64,000 nt of DNA from Streptomyces camponoticapitis. GTDB lineage: Bacteria > Actinomycetota > Actinomycetes > Streptomycetales > Streptomycetaceae. Positions within the stretch are counted from its first letter, which is position 1, and every line of letters begins with the position of its first letter. Location: contig NZ_BMMV01000001.1 of assembly GCF_014646115.1 (NCBI RefSeq), positions 174,084 to 238,083 of the forward strand, given 5' to 3'. Positions 8,201 through 16,452 of the stretch are shown in pieces. Made by a program: the position numbers and the translations under genes. The notes beneath the pieces are model-generated. The model worked only from the letters and a program-made list of their open reading frames with translations, searched no databases and was not told the DNA's origin.

Positions 8201-9206
8201 AGGCCCCGGCGCCACGGCCGAGTTCGCGCGCCCCGACTTCAACGGTCCCAGGCCCGACCTGAACAGCGGGCCCGGCGGTATCGGCGGCGGCAACGGATAC
8301 GGCGACACGGGCTCCCACCCGATCGCCAACCCGGGCGACGTGAACGCCGGTTGGCAGGGCCAGGGCCAGAACCAGGGGTCCACGGAGCAGTTCCCCCGAC
8401 CGGACTTCAACGCGCCCCGTCCCCCCGAGCCGAGCGCCGCGCCCGGCTCCCCGAACCCCGATCTCTTCGGCCAGAACCCGCCGCCCGGACAAGGCCGTCC
8501 GGGCGCGGACCAGGGCCAGGGCCGTCCCGGCTTCGGCCAGAACGGCCCGAACGGCGCCGACTTCGGCGCACCGCGCCCGCCTGTCGGCGCCCTTCCCCAG
8601 CAGCCCCAGCCGGAGGCACTGCCCCCGGCCGGACCGGGCGACGGCCGTACGCCGCTGTTCGACACGCTGGAGACGAACTGGTTCCACGGGCAGCAGAGCG
8701 GCGGCTCCGGCCGCCCCCCGCAGCCCGGGGTTCCCGGCGTACCGGCGGCGCCCGAGCAGCAGCCGTTCCAGCCGGAGCCCTTCCAGCAGCAGCCCCCGCA
8801 GGGGATGCCGGACCGACCGGCCTCCCCTCCCCCGATGCCGCAACGGCAGCCGGCGAACGGCAACGCCAACGCCAACGGCAACGGCGCCGTAACGTCCTCC
8901 TGGCGCACGTCACCCAATGACGAGCTGGTACGCCAGGCCGAGCGGGTCAAGAAGCCCGCCGCGGGCGGAATCACCACCTCAGGTCTGCCTCGGCGGGTCC
9001 CGCGTGCCAACCTGGTACCGGGAACCGCTCAGGAGCAGAGCAACCAGACCGGTCCGCAGGTCTCGCGTTCGCCAGATGACGTACGCGGCCGGCTGACCAA
9101 CCTTCGCCGGGGTATTCAGCAGGGTCGTCAGGCAGGCGGCCGAACCGCCGACAGCTCGACGACCGGCAGTTTCAACCTCGGCCCCTCTCACCAGCAGGAG
9201 CGTTAG
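5283..9206 (+). CDS. cvnA: conservon sensor histidine kinase-like protein (CvnA), copy 1
   Basis: CvnA proteins are membrane sensors of conservons, acting with a roadblock protein, a DUF742 protein and a small GTPase. In this 1307-residue protein a first membrane segment lies at about 83-101 (LVALLTLPVVAATTLGGL). It is followed by a nitrate/nitrite-sensing-like (NIT) extracellular region, a second segment at about 398-418 and a HAMP region. Next come FKLDHLATRMRRNGENL, with His541 in H-box position, and an HATPase domain with N-box LLAELLENATSF, G1 HDTGIGL and a glycine-rich MGLFVVGRL. About 480 proline-, glycine- and glutamine-rich residues follow, ending in a conserved tail (GGITTSGLPRRVP...DVRGRL). 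The GTG at 5283 follows AGAGG. Whether the protein is an active kinase is unproven. Confidence 0.92.
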   Translation: MQGRFKRDSSAAAEQEPRGGTDRGSSPQHTQNPGPGSAGEGADRGAQPGAAPGGDATDTTPKPASTDAGSRIALRNWRISTRLVALLTLPVVAATTLGGLRINESMNDMQQLEHMQLLTKMTKEATSLAAALQAERDESAGPLTNGANPNDFKVQDRRTKTDRAKKAFLGATVDIGNTDGDQALESIRANVSQIATQVNKIQEIRKDAYDTDATHSLTVDAYSGLIDSLLSLSQDMAQATSNPDMIKRTRALAAFSSAKEYASIQRAIIASALPADPKQKGDLNENDRLYGLAAATKGDNAIASFDALYESMGGNAEELTAPLSGKGNPEINAADEYARRVLGIDGGLEGRPNRSYLDWTDQASAKINAMNIIEQTLLGEMENKARQLKEKSQQDALINGALILVVLGVSLVGAFVVARSMIRSLRRLQETATKVAQDRLPELVKQLSEADPQDVDTSVESVGVHSRDEIGKVAAAFDDVHREAVRLAAEQALLRGNVNAMFTNLSRRSQGLIQRQLSLISELESREADPDQLSSLFKLDHLATRMRRNGENLLVLAGEEPGRRWTRPVPLVDVLRAAASEVEQYERIELASVPTTEVAGRVVNDLVHLLAELLENATSFSSPQTKVRVTGHALPDGRVLVEIHDTGIGLSPEDLAAINERLASPPTVDVSVSRRMGLFVVGRLSLRHGIRIQLRPSDSGGTTALVMLPVDVANGGKKMPPRPGAGAQNGAGGQSPAGQGALGGGQQSGIAAGLAGGAAAREAGAAGGGRLAGPPSRGQVGPGTGPRAALPARNGMQSGLPTRPQSGPPQDPQRQGPGQGSGQPSLFGTSPREQAGGRQGAQAGPGQPSGPVPQAGGRLARPGQSLSSPNGRGGPGNRDRNAFPQGATGPAGGPPPVDRGRQLPPPGGPRAELPGGNPQPPQRPQQRPGTSATTTWGTGQQPAPQRFSPDAPRGHEEPENTGQFAMPSAGQGQGPGATAEFARPDFNGPRPDLNSGPGGIGGGNGYGDTGSHPIANPGDVNAGWQGQGQNQGSTEQFPRPDFNAPRPPEPSAAPGSPNPDLFGQNPPPGQGRPGADQGQGRPGFGQNGPNGADFGAPRPPVGALPQQPQPEALPPAGPGDGRTPLFDTLETNWFHGQQSGGSGRPPQPGVPGVPAAPEQQPFQPEPFQQQPPQGMPDRPASPPPMPQRQPANGNANANGNGAVTSSWRTSPNDELVRQAERVKKPAAGGITTSGLPRRVPRANLVPGTAQEQSNQTGPQVSRSPDDVRGRLTNLRRGIQQGRQAGGRTADSSTTGSFNLGPSHQQER

Positions 9207-9629
9207 TTGAGTCCGATGAGCCAGGCGGCGCAGAATCTGAACTGGTTGATCACCAACTTTGTGGACAACACCCCCGGGGTGTCCCACACAGTGGTCGTAT
9301 CCGCCGACGGCCTGCTGCTGGCCATGTCCGAGGGTTTCCCGCGTGACCGTGCCGATCAACTCGCGGCCGTAGCGTCGGGTCTGACCTCGCTGACCGCGGG
9401 AGCATCCCGGATCTTCGAGGGCGGGCCAGTCACCCAGACCGTCGTGGAGATGGACCGCGGATTCCTCTTCCTCATGTCCGTCTCCGACGGCTCGTCACTC
9501 GCGGTGCTCGCACACCCCGACTGCGACATCGGCCTCGTGGGCTACGAGATGGCCCTCCTGGTCGACCGGGCAGGCACGGTACTGACACCGGACCTGCGCG
9601 CCGAGCTCCAGGGGAGCCTGCTGCACTGA
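9207..9629 (+). CDS. cvnB: roadblock/LC7 domain protein (CvnB), copy 1
   Basis: This 140-residue roadblock/LC7 protein has the family core: LNWLITNFVDNTPGVSHTVVVSADGLLLAMSE followed by MDRGFLFLMSVSDGSSLAVL. In conservons it is thought to work with the CvnD GTPase, as MglB does with MglA. It begins at TTG 9207, directly after the cvnA stop, with GGAG six bases upstream. The second conservon has GTG at the equivalent position, which supports this start over the ATG at 9216. The two CvnB proteins in the window are almost identical. Confidence 0.93.
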   Translation: MSPMSQAAQNLNWLITNFVDNTPGVSHTVVVSADGLLLAMSEGFPRDRADQLAAVASGLTSLTAGASRIFEGGPVTQTVVEMDRGFLFLMSVSDGSSLAVLAHPDCDIGLVGYEMALLVDRAGTVLTPDLRAELQGSLLH

Positions 9630-9738
9630 GGCTTCCAGGTACCGCCCACAGCGCCAACCACCGTCAGGCCGCCAACCGGCCCCACCCCGGCCCAGTCAGA
9701 CGGCACGCAGACATCTTGCTGTCACGCCCGGAGGATTC

Positions 9739-10146
9739 ATGACCCCGCCACCCGCCTCTCACGATCCGTACGGCGCCTCAGTCGACGCGTCCTACGGACA
9801 TGAGGGCGACCAGCCGTTGGTTCGTCCGTACGCCATGACCGGCGGACGGACGCGGCCGCGGTACCAGCTCGCCATCGAGGCGCTGGTGAGCACGACGGCC
9901 GACCCGGCGCATCTCGCCGGGCTGCTCCCCGAGCATCAGAGGATCTGCCATCTCTGCCGCGAGGTGAAGTCCGTCGCCGAGGTGTCGGCACTGCTGTCCA
10001 TGCCGCTCGGTGTGGCGCGCATCCTCGTGGCCGACCTGGCCGAGGCCGGCATGGTGGCCATCCACCAGCCGGGTAACGGAGAGGCCGGCGGCACGCCGGA
10101 TGTGACACTGCTCGAAAGGGTGCTCAGTGGACTTCGCAAGCTCTAG
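9739..10146 (+). CDS. cvnC: DUF742 protein (CvnC), copy 1
   Basis: This 135-residue DUF742 protein has a short variable N-terminus, then LVRPYAMTGGRTRPRYQLAIEALVSTT, a Cys-x-x-Cys in HQRICHLCREVKS, and a winged-helix-like segment (VAEVSALLSMPLGVARILVADLAEAGMVAIH). DUF742 proteins are the third component of conservons. The ATG at 9739 follows GGAGG. The 3' end overlaps the GTPase gene by 20 nt, so the two are co-translated. The 109-nt gap to cvnB is the largest inside this operon. Confidence 0.92.
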   Translation: MTPPPASHDPYGASVDASYGHEGDQPLVRPYAMTGGRTRPRYQLAIEALVSTTADPAHLAGLLPEHQRICHLCREVKSVAEVSALLSMPLGVARILVADLAEAGMVAIHQPGNGEAGGTPDVTLLERVLSGLRKL

Positions 10147-10708
10147 CGGCGGAGCGGCGCGCTCGACAACCTCCGCGAAGATCGTGGTGGCGGGCGGATT
10201 CGGCGTGGGCAAGACCACGTTCGTCGGCGCCGTCTCGGAGATCAACCCGCTGCGTACCGAAGCCGTCATGACCAGCGCCTCCGCCGGCATCGACGACCTC
10301 ACCCACACCGGAGACAAGACCACCACCACGGTGGCGATGGACTTCGGCCGTATCACGCTCGACCAGGACCTGATCCTGTATCTGTTCGGTACGCCCGGAC
10401 AGGACCGTTTCTGGTTCATGTGGGACGACCTCGTACGCGGCGCGATCGGCGCCGTGGTGCTGGTCGACACCCGCCGTCTCGCCGACTGCTTCCCCGCCGT
10501 CGACTACTTCGAGAATTCGGGACTCCCGTTCGTCATCGCCCTCAACGGCTTCGACGGACACCAGCCGTACACCCCCGAGGAAGTACGCGAAGCGCTCCAG
10601 ATCGGCCCGGACGCGCCGATCATCACGACCGACGCCCGGCACCGCGCCGACGCCAAGAGCGGGCTGATCACTCTGGTCGAGCACGCACTCATGGCTCGCC
10701 TCAAGTAG
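10127..10708 (+). CDS. cvnD: conservon Ras-like small GTPase (CvnD), copy 1
   Basis: This 193-residue MglA/Ras-like GTPase has P-loop GGFGVGKTTFVGA, a switch I threonine stretch (DKTTTTVAMDFGRI), switch II GTPGQDRFWFMWDDL and IALNGFDGHQ in the position of NKxD, with glycine replacing lysine. TTDAR probably corresponds to the SAK loop. It starts at GTG 10127 inside cvnC. It differs from the second copy at only three residues, all conservative, and one 162-nt stretch (10174-10335) is identical in DNA, suggesting gene conversion or strong constraint. Confidence 0.94.
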   Translation: MDFASSSGGAARSTTSAKIVVAGGFGVGKTTFVGAVSEINPLRTEAVMTSASAGIDDLTHTGDKTTTTVAMDFGRITLDQDLILYLFGTPGQDRFWFMWDDLVRGAIGAVVLVDTRRLADCFPAVDYFENSGLPFVIALNGFDGHQPYTPEEVREALQIGPDAPIITTDARHRADAKSGLITLVEHALMARLK

Positions 10709-10745
10709 ACGATTCCGTACGGCAGTTGCCGTAGCGCCGACCGGT

Positions 10746-10773
10746 GTGGGCTGTGTCTTTTGACATAGCCCAC
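10746..10773 (+). terminator. hairpin after conservon 1
   Basis: A 12-bp stem (GTGGGCTGTGTC with GACATAGCCCAC, one G-U pair) and TTTT loop starts 38 nt after the cvnD stop. It probably ends the first conservon transcript, which would make the two conservons separate units. Confidence 0.55.
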
Positions 10774-11047
10774 GCTGGTGTTCATAACGTTTCGAAAGAG
10801 AATTCACGCCGTCCCGAACACCCGACGCGGTCGGGTGGTATCCCTGTGCTCACATCACCCTCGCCTTTTGGCGGGCCTCGTTCTTTATGCCCGTTTTATC
10901 TGAGGTGTCGACCACTCGGAATGGCTGATTCCCACTGTTTGGAACGGGACCGCCTCACGTGCTGGAATTCGATGAACTCCCGAGTAGTGCGGACCGATAC
11001 GAAAAACGGCACAACGTAGGTGCCGACGCCGAGAGGTTGTTGGTCGA
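10774..11047 (+). promoter_or_regulatory. leader/promoter region of the second conservon
   Basis: This 274-nt non-coding region is more AT-rich than the flanking genes. It contains a perfect 8-bp inverted repeat, CACCCGAC-GCG-GTCGGGTG (10819-10837), and T-rich tracts near 10880-10900. GAGAGG at 11031-11036 is the likely binding site for the GTG at 11048. No confident promoter hexamers were found. The region suggests independent control of conservon 2. Confidence 0.4.
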
Positions 11048-14000
11048 GTGAGGCGTAGGAAGACGAGCTCCGCGGAGCAGGCGGCGCGGGGTAACTTCAC
11101 CCCGCCGCGGCGTACAGCGGCGCCGCCTGCGGATGCGCCCGGGAAACCCCCGGTACCCGGCAGCACCAGTCGGCTGTCCCCACGAAACTGGCGGGTTCCG
11201 ACCCGGCTGAACGCGATCCTCCTCATACCCGTGCTCGTCGGCCTCGTCATGGGCGGCTTCCAGGTCAAGGGCTCGATCGACACCTGGCAGGAGGCGCAGG
11301 ACGCGGAGCGCACCGCGCTCGTCGTGCGGGCCGCGTCCGAGTACGGCCAGGCCCTGCTCAACGAGCGCGACCTCACCGCCCAGCCCCTGCTGACGAACAA
11401 GCGCGACGACAAGGTCGTCGTGGACGCCAGGGCCGCCACCGACGCCGCGAAGGCCACCTTCGACGGCGCGGTCGCGTCCATGCCCAAGGACGAGGGCCTG
11501 GAGCGGCGTCTGCGGCTCTTCCGCGCGGAAGAGCCCAAGCTGGAGACGATCCGCAAGACGGCGTACACGGCGGGCGTCGAGACGCCCGACAAAACCGGCC
11601 GCAACGGCGGTCCGGTGGCGACCGAAGAGGGTTATGTGCTGGTCCAGCACTCCCTCATGGAGTTCTCCAACGAACTGGGCCTCGGCACCGGCAACATCAC
11701 CAGCTACGGCCGTACGGTCTACGCCGTCCAGCTCGCCAAGGCCGCCACCTCGCTTCAGCGCTCCATCGGTCTGCACCTGCTGGTGCGGCCGAGCGAGAAG
11801 CCGGCGGTCAGGTCCGGCCAGTCGATCGCGTTCTCCTCGTACGCCTACCTGGAGGAGATCGCCATCGGCGAGTACGTCTCCGGCGGCACCGACGCGGACA
11901 CGGCCAAGCTCCAGAAGGTCATGGCGGACAAGACCGCCGAGGGTGCGAAGAAGCTCGCGGCCGCGCGGCAGCAGGCCGCCGCCGCGGGTCAGAAGTTCAT
12001 CGCCCCGCCGGCCCAGGAGGGCTCGGTGGTCGACGGAATGGTCTCGGCGATCGCCACCGGCGACAGCCCCTCGCAGCTGGAGGAGCGCGGCGTCACACCC
12101 ACCGCGTGGATGGCCGCGACCACCGCCAAGTTCGACGGCTACACGATCATCGAGAAGGACCTGGTCGACAACGCGGTCGGGGACGCCGCGCAGATCTCGG
12201 ACGACGCCAGGAACGACGCGATCATCAACGGCGCGATCGTGGTGATCGCCCTGCTGGCCGCCTTCGTGCTGGCCGGCATGATGGCGCGCCAGATGAGCCG
12301 GGCCATGCGCCGGCTCCGTACGGCGGCCTTCGGCATCGCCGAGCAGCGGCTGCCGATGCTGGTCGACCAGCTCTCCCGTACCGAGCCCGGCCGCGTCGAC
12401 ACCCGCGTCCAGCCCATCCCGATCGACTCCAGGGACGAGATCGGCGAGGTCGCGCGGGCCTTCGACCAGGTGCACCGCGAGGCCGTCAGGCTCGCCGCCG
12501 AGCAGGCCATGCTGCGGGGCAACGTCAACGCGATCTTCACCAACCTCTCGCGGCGCAACCAGTCGTTGATCGAGGGGCAGTTGACCCTGATCACCGAGCT
12601 GGAGAACAACGAGGCCGAGCCCGAGCAGCTGGAGAACCTCTTCAAGCTGGACCACCTCGCGACCCGTATGCGCCGCAACGGCGAGAACCTGCTGGTCCTC
12701 GCCGGCGAGGAGCCGGGCCGCCGCTGGAACCAGCCGGTGCCACTGGTCGACGTACTGCGTGCCGCGTCGTCCGAGGTGGAGAGTTACGAGCGCATCGAGT
12801 TGTCCGGCGTGCCGGAGACCGACATCCACGGCCAGGCCGTGACCGACCTCGTGCACCTGCTGGCCGAGCTGTTGGAGAACGCGACCACGTTCTCCTCGCC
12901 GCAGACCAAGGTGCGGGTGACCGCGACCCGGCTGCCCGACGGCCGCGTGATGATCGAGATCCACGACAAGGGCATCGGCCTCACCGCCGAGGACTTCGCC
13001 GACATCAACCACAAGCTGGCCAACCCACCCACCGTGGACGCCGCGGTCTCCCAGCGCATGGGTCTGTTCGTGGTCGGCCGGCTCGCCGACCGGCACGGCG
13101 TACGCGTGCAGTTGAGGCCCTCGGGCGAGCAGGCGGGCACCACGTCGCTGGTCATGCTCCCGGACGCGATCACCCACGGGGGCGGCGGCGAGCAGCCGGC
13201 GCCCGACGACTTCACGGTCTCCCAGATCATTCCGGAGCAGCAGGCCGCGGCGTTCGAGCCGGAGTCGGGGGCGTCGCCGGCGCCCATGCTGACGGCGGCC
13301 GAACTCGGCTTCGACGACTCGCGGTACGACGAGGGCGCCGGGGCCGGGGCGGCGAATCCGCGCAGTCTCGACCCGGTCAACCGTTCCCTCATGCGTGACG
13401 AGCGCCGTGCGGCCCTGGGCGGCGGCAACGGCGGCGCGCCGGCCCTGCCCGGCGGCGAGCAGCCGCTCTACGGCGATCAGGTCGACGGGCAGTACCGCGA
13501 GGAGACCGACGGCCGCTACGCGCCGCAGGAGCCCGCGTACGACCAGAACGGCTACGCCTCCGCGGGCGGCGCCGACGGCGGCGGACAGGGCTACGAGGGC
13601 GCGGCGTACGACGCGTACGCCACCCCGGACGGCTATCCGACGGGCGGCGCGGACGGCTACGGGACGCCCGACGGATACCCGGCGCAGCAGGACCCGCTGG
13701 GCGGCTCCTATACGGAAGGGGCCTACGAGGCCCCGCGGCAGGACGGGGCGGGCTACGACAACCTCTTCGCCCCCCAGGCCGACCAGGGTGGCTGGAGCGA
13801 CCAGAACGGCTACCAGGGCGGTTACCAGCCGGACCAGCAAAGCGAATCGGAATCCTCCGACGGCGCTGCGGCGGGCACCCAGGAACGCGTAGAATTCGAA
13901 CGCCCGGGGCCCTCGCCGAGCACCAGCCACACGCTGACGGGGGCGGGACTGCCGCGCCGTGGTGGTCCCTCGGGACCTTCGAAGCCGCAGTCGTGGCAGC

Positions 14001-14542
14001 CCACAGGCGGGGACGACGGCCAGTCGAACGGTCACGCCGGAGGTCGGACCGATCTCTTCGGCGGGACCTCCCCCTCGGGGGCCGCGCCGAAGAAGCCGGC
14101 TCAGGCTTTCCAGGCTCCGGACCAGCAGGCAGGGCCCGCCGGGACACAGCAGACGAACGAGACCGACGAGACGTACGCACCGACAGCCCCGCCGCAGAAC
14201 GGACAGAGTGACGCGGACGCCACGGACGACTGGCGTTCGACGAACGACGACCGTTGGCAGCGGGCCGAGAAGCTCCGCGAGCCGAAGGCCGGCGGGATCA
14301 CCCCGTCGGGACTCCCCCGGCGCGTTCCCAAGGCCAACCTGATCGAGGGAACCGCGGAACAGACGCCGCAGAACGGCCCCCAGGTCTCACGCGCGCCTGA
14401 GGATGTACGTGGCAGGCTGAGCAACCTGCGGCGCGGCGTCCAACGGGGCCGCAACGCGGGGGCGGGCAGCGCGGGAACAACGGGGACGGACACGAACGGA
14501 CCGGGTCGAGGCCCGGGCAGTACCTACAACCAGGAGCGTTAG
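11048..14542 (+). CDS. cvnA: conservon sensor histidine kinase-like protein (CvnA), copy 2
   Basis: This 1164-residue paralogue of the first CvnA has the same architecture. Membrane segments lie at about 55-73 (AILLIPVLVGLVMGGF) and about 391-412, a NIT-like sensor lies between, and HAMP is followed by H-box-like FKLDHLATRMRRNGENL with His536. The ATPase domain has LLAELLENATTF, HDKGIGL and MGLFVVGRL. The extracellular part is much less similar to copy 1 than the ATPase domain is, so the ligands probably differ. The disordered C-terminus is tyrosine- and glycine-rich and unrelated to copy 1, but ends in the same tail. An extra LTGAGLPRRGG lies within the linker. Start is GTG 11048. Confidence 0.92.
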   Translation: MRRRKTSSAEQAARGNFTPPRRTAAPPADAPGKPPVPGSTSRLSPRNWRVPTRLNAILLIPVLVGLVMGGFQVKGSIDTWQEAQDAERTALVVRAASEYGQALLNERDLTAQPLLTNKRDDKVVVDARAATDAAKATFDGAVASMPKDEGLERRLRLFRAEEPKLETIRKTAYTAGVETPDKTGRNGGPVATEEGYVLVQHSLMEFSNELGLGTGNITSYGRTVYAVQLAKAATSLQRSIGLHLLVRPSEKPAVRSGQSIAFSSYAYLEEIAIGEYVSGGTDADTAKLQKVMADKTAEGAKKLAAARQQAAAAGQKFIAPPAQEGSVVDGMVSAIATGDSPSQLEERGVTPTAWMAATTAKFDGYTIIEKDLVDNAVGDAAQISDDARNDAIINGAIVVIALLAAFVLAGMMARQMSRAMRRLRTAAFGIAEQRLPMLVDQLSRTEPGRVDTRVQPIPIDSRDEIGEVARAFDQVHREAVRLAAEQAMLRGNVNAIFTNLSRRNQSLIEGQLTLITELENNEAEPEQLENLFKLDHLATRMRRNGENLLVLAGEEPGRRWNQPVPLVDVLRAASSEVESYERIELSGVPETDIHGQAVTDLVHLLAELLENATTFSSPQTKVRVTATRLPDGRVMIEIHDKGIGLTAEDFADINHKLANPPTVDAAVSQRMGLFVVGRLADRHGVRVQLRPSGEQAGTTSLVMLPDAITHGGGGEQPAPDDFTVSQIIPEQQAAAFEPESGASPAPMLTAAELGFDDSRYDEGAGAGAANPRSLDPVNRSLMRDERRAALGGGNGGAPALPGGEQPLYGDQVDGQYREETDGRYAPQEPAYDQNGYASAGGADGGGQGYEGAAYDAYATPDGYPTGGADGYGTPDGYPAQQDPLGGSYTEGAYEAPRQDGAGYDNLFAPQADQGGWSDQNGYQGGYQPDQQSESESSDGAAAGTQERVEFERPGPSPSTSHTLTGAGLPRRGGPSGPSKPQSWQPTGGDDGQSNGHAGGRTDLFGGTSPSGAAPKKPAQAFQAPDQQAGPAGTQQTNETDETYAPTAPPQNGQSDADATDDWRSTNDDRWQRAEKLREPKAGGITPSGLPRRVPKANLIEGTAEQTPQNGPQVSRAPEDVRGRLSNLRRGVQRGRNAGAGSAGTTGTDTNGPGRGPGSTYNQER

Positions 14543-14543
14543 T

Positions 14544-14966
14544 GTGAGCCCGATGAGCCAGGCGGCGCAGAATCTCAACTGGTTGATCACCAACTTCGTG
14601 GAGCACACCCCCGGGGTGTCCCACACCGTGGTGGTCTCCGCCGACGGACTCCTGCTTGCCATGTCCGAGGGCTTCCCGCGGGACCGCGCCGACCAACTCG
14701 CGGCCGTCGCCTCGGGCCTGACCTCACTGACCGCCGGGGCCTCCAGGATCTTCGAGGGCGGTGCCGTCACCCAGACCGTCGTGGAGATGGACCGCGGATT
14801 CCTCTTCCTCATGTCGATCTCCGACGGCTCCTCGCTGGCCGTCCTCGCGCACCCCGAGGCCGACATCGGCCTGGTGGGATACGAAATGGCTCTGCTCGTC
14901 GACCGGGCGGGAACGGTGCTGACACCGGACCTGCGCGCCGAACTCCAGGGAAGTCTTCTCAACTAA
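14544..14966 (+). CDS. cvnB: roadblock/LC7 domain protein (CvnB), copy 2
   Basis: A 140-residue roadblock/LC7 protein starting at GTG 14544, one base after the cvnA stop, behind GGAG. It matches copy 1 except at a few positions (VEHTPG for VDNTPG, AVTQ for PVTQ, SISDG for SVSDG, PEADIG for PDCDIG). Such similarity raises the chance that the two conservons exchange subunits. Confidence 0.93.
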   Translation: MSPMSQAAQNLNWLITNFVEHTPGVSHTVVVSADGLLLAMSEGFPRDRADQLAAVASGLTSLTAGASRIFEGGAVTQTVVEMDRGFLFLMSISDGSSLAVLAHPEADIGLVGYEMALLVDRAGTVLTPDLRAELQGSLLN

Positions 14967-15061
14967 CAGACAGACAGTGCGTTTCGCGCCATCGCACCAT
15001 AGGGTTCGGTGGCGCGGCTCCACAGAACAGAAACCGGCGACCGGAGTCGGAGGAGGAAACG

Positions 15062-15757
15062 GTGGCAACACCCCCAGGCGGACATCCTTACGAGGGTGGC
15101 CGACAGGTCCCGGGTGAGCGTGCCCGGAACCACTTCAACTCCCCCTCCACGCCGGGCGGGAACGGCGGTCAGGGCGGGCAGTGGGACGGCGGCGGGCAGC
15201 CGTATCATCCACAGCAGCAGTCGTACCAGCCGTCCCAACAGCCGTACGGAGAACGGCAGTCGTACGGTCAGGGGCAGCAACAGCCGTACGGGCAACAGCA
15301 ACCGTACGGACAGGGGCAACAACAGCCGTACGGACAGCAACCCTCGTACGGTCAGCGGACACCCCGGATCCAGCCGGTACAGCCGAGGCGCCGGCAGGAG
15401 CCGGAGCAACCCGCGCACAACCCGTTGGTGCGTCCGTACGCCATGACCGGCGGCCGGACGCGGCCGCGGTACCAGCTCGCCATCGAGGCACTGGTCAGCA
15501 CGACGGCCGATCCGTCACGGCTGCAAGGGCAGTTGCCCGAGCACCAGCGGATCTGCCGGCTCTGTTTCGAGATCAAATCGGTCGCCGAGATTTCGGCACT
15601 GCTCTCCATCCCCCTGGGCGTCGCCCGGATCCTCGTAGCCGACCTGGCGGAGGCCGGACTTGTCGCCATTCACCAACCCGGCGGCGACGAGACCGCCGGG
15701 GGCCAACCAGATGTGACACTGCTCGAAAGGGTGCTCAGTGGACTTCGCAAGCTCTAG
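15062..15757 (+). CDS. cvnC: DUF742 protein with QPYGQ-repeat N-terminus (CvnC), copy 2
   Basis: This 231-residue protein has a C-terminal DUF742 domain closely matching copy 1 (LVRPYAMTGGRTRPRYQLAI, HQRICRLCFEIKS). It carries about 100 extra N-terminal residues made of glycine-rich sequence and repeats such as QQPYGQ and YGQGQQQP, which should be disordered. GGAGGAAAC precedes the GTG at 15062. The 3' end overlaps cvnD by 20 nt, as in copy 1. The repeat is encoded by near-identical CAGCCGTACGG-type blocks, so its length is likely to vary between strains. Confidence 0.92.
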   Translation: MATPPGGHPYEGGRQVPGERARNHFNSPSTPGGNGGQGGQWDGGGQPYHPQQQSYQPSQQPYGERQSYGQGQQQPYGQQQPYGQGQQQPYGQQPSYGQRTPRIQPVQPRRRQEPEQPAHNPLVRPYAMTGGRTRPRYQLAIEALVSTTADPSRLQGQLPEHQRICRLCFEIKSVAEISALLSIPLGVARILVADLAEAGLVAIHQPGGDETAGGQPDVTLLERVLSGLRKL

Positions 15758-16319
15758 CGGCGGTGCAGCCCGCTCAACCACCAGCGCGAAGATCGTGGTG
15801 GCGGGCGGATTCGGCGTGGGCAAGACCACGTTCGTCGGCGCCGTCTCGGAGATCAACCCGCTGCGTACCGAAGCCGTCATGACCAGCGCCTCCGCCGGCA
15901 TCGACGACCTCACCCACACCGGAGACAAGACCACCACCACGGTGGCCATGGACTTCGGCCGCATCACCCTCGACCAGGACCTGATCCTCTACCTGTTCGG
16001 CACCCCCGGACAGGACCGCTTCTGGTTCATGTGGGACGACCTCGTACGCGGCGCGATCGGCGCCGTCGTCCTCGTCGACACCCGCCGCCTCGCCGACTGC
16101 TTCCCCGCCGTCGACTACTTCGAGAACTCGGGACTCCCGTTCGTCATCGCCCTCAACGGCTTCGACGGACACCAGCCCTACACCCCCGACGAAGTCCGTG
16201 AGGCACTCCAGATCGGCCCGGACACGCCGATCATCACGACCGACGCCCGGCACCGCGCCGACGCCAAGAGCGGGCTGATCACTCTGGTCGAGCACGCGCT
16301 CATGGCACGACTTCGCTGA
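15738..16319 (+). CDS. cvnD: conservon Ras-like small GTPase (CvnD), copy 2
   Basis: This 193-residue GTPase has P-loop GGFGVGKTT, switch II GTPGQDRFWF and the NGFD variant of NKxD. It differs from copy 1 only at Glu/Asp, Ala/Thr and Lys/Arg positions near the C-terminus. DNA at 15785-15946 is identical to 10174-10335, while later parts differ at synonymous sites. There is no CvnE cytochrome P450 gene after it. The operon ends at two strong hairpins. Confidence 0.94.
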   Translation: MDFASSSGGAARSTTSAKIVVAGGFGVGKTTFVGAVSEINPLRTEAVMTSASAGIDDLTHTGDKTTTTVAMDFGRITLDQDLILYLFGTPGQDRFWFMWDDLVRGAIGAVVLVDTRRLADCFPAVDYFENSGLPFVIALNGFDGHQPYTPDEVREALQIGPDTPIITTDARHRADAKSGLITLVEHALMARLR

Positions 16320-16360
16320 ACCCGTCCGGCCGAACCGACGTGGCCGGACGACAACGGCAA

Positions 16361-16390
16361 AGGCCCCGCACTCCTCGGAGTGCGGGGCCT
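16361..16390. terminator. terminator after conservon 2
   Basis: A 13-14-bp inverted repeat (AGGCCCCGCACTCC and complement) with a minimal loop lies 41 nt after the cvnD stop. It is the first of two hairpins in the 201-nt gap between convergent cvnD and accE. Confidence 0.8.
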
Positions 16391-16452
16391 CCGCCGTTCG
16401 GGCCGGCGGGCCCGTTCGCGGGGCGCCCGGGGCCATGTGGCGCCCCGTCAGC

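Noticed and set aside
5280..8843. Minus-strand open frame of about 1187 codons opposite the first cvnA, and a similar one at 10955-14035
   Set aside because: Both are antisense shadows. The sense strand has membrane, HAMP and ATPase domains in order.
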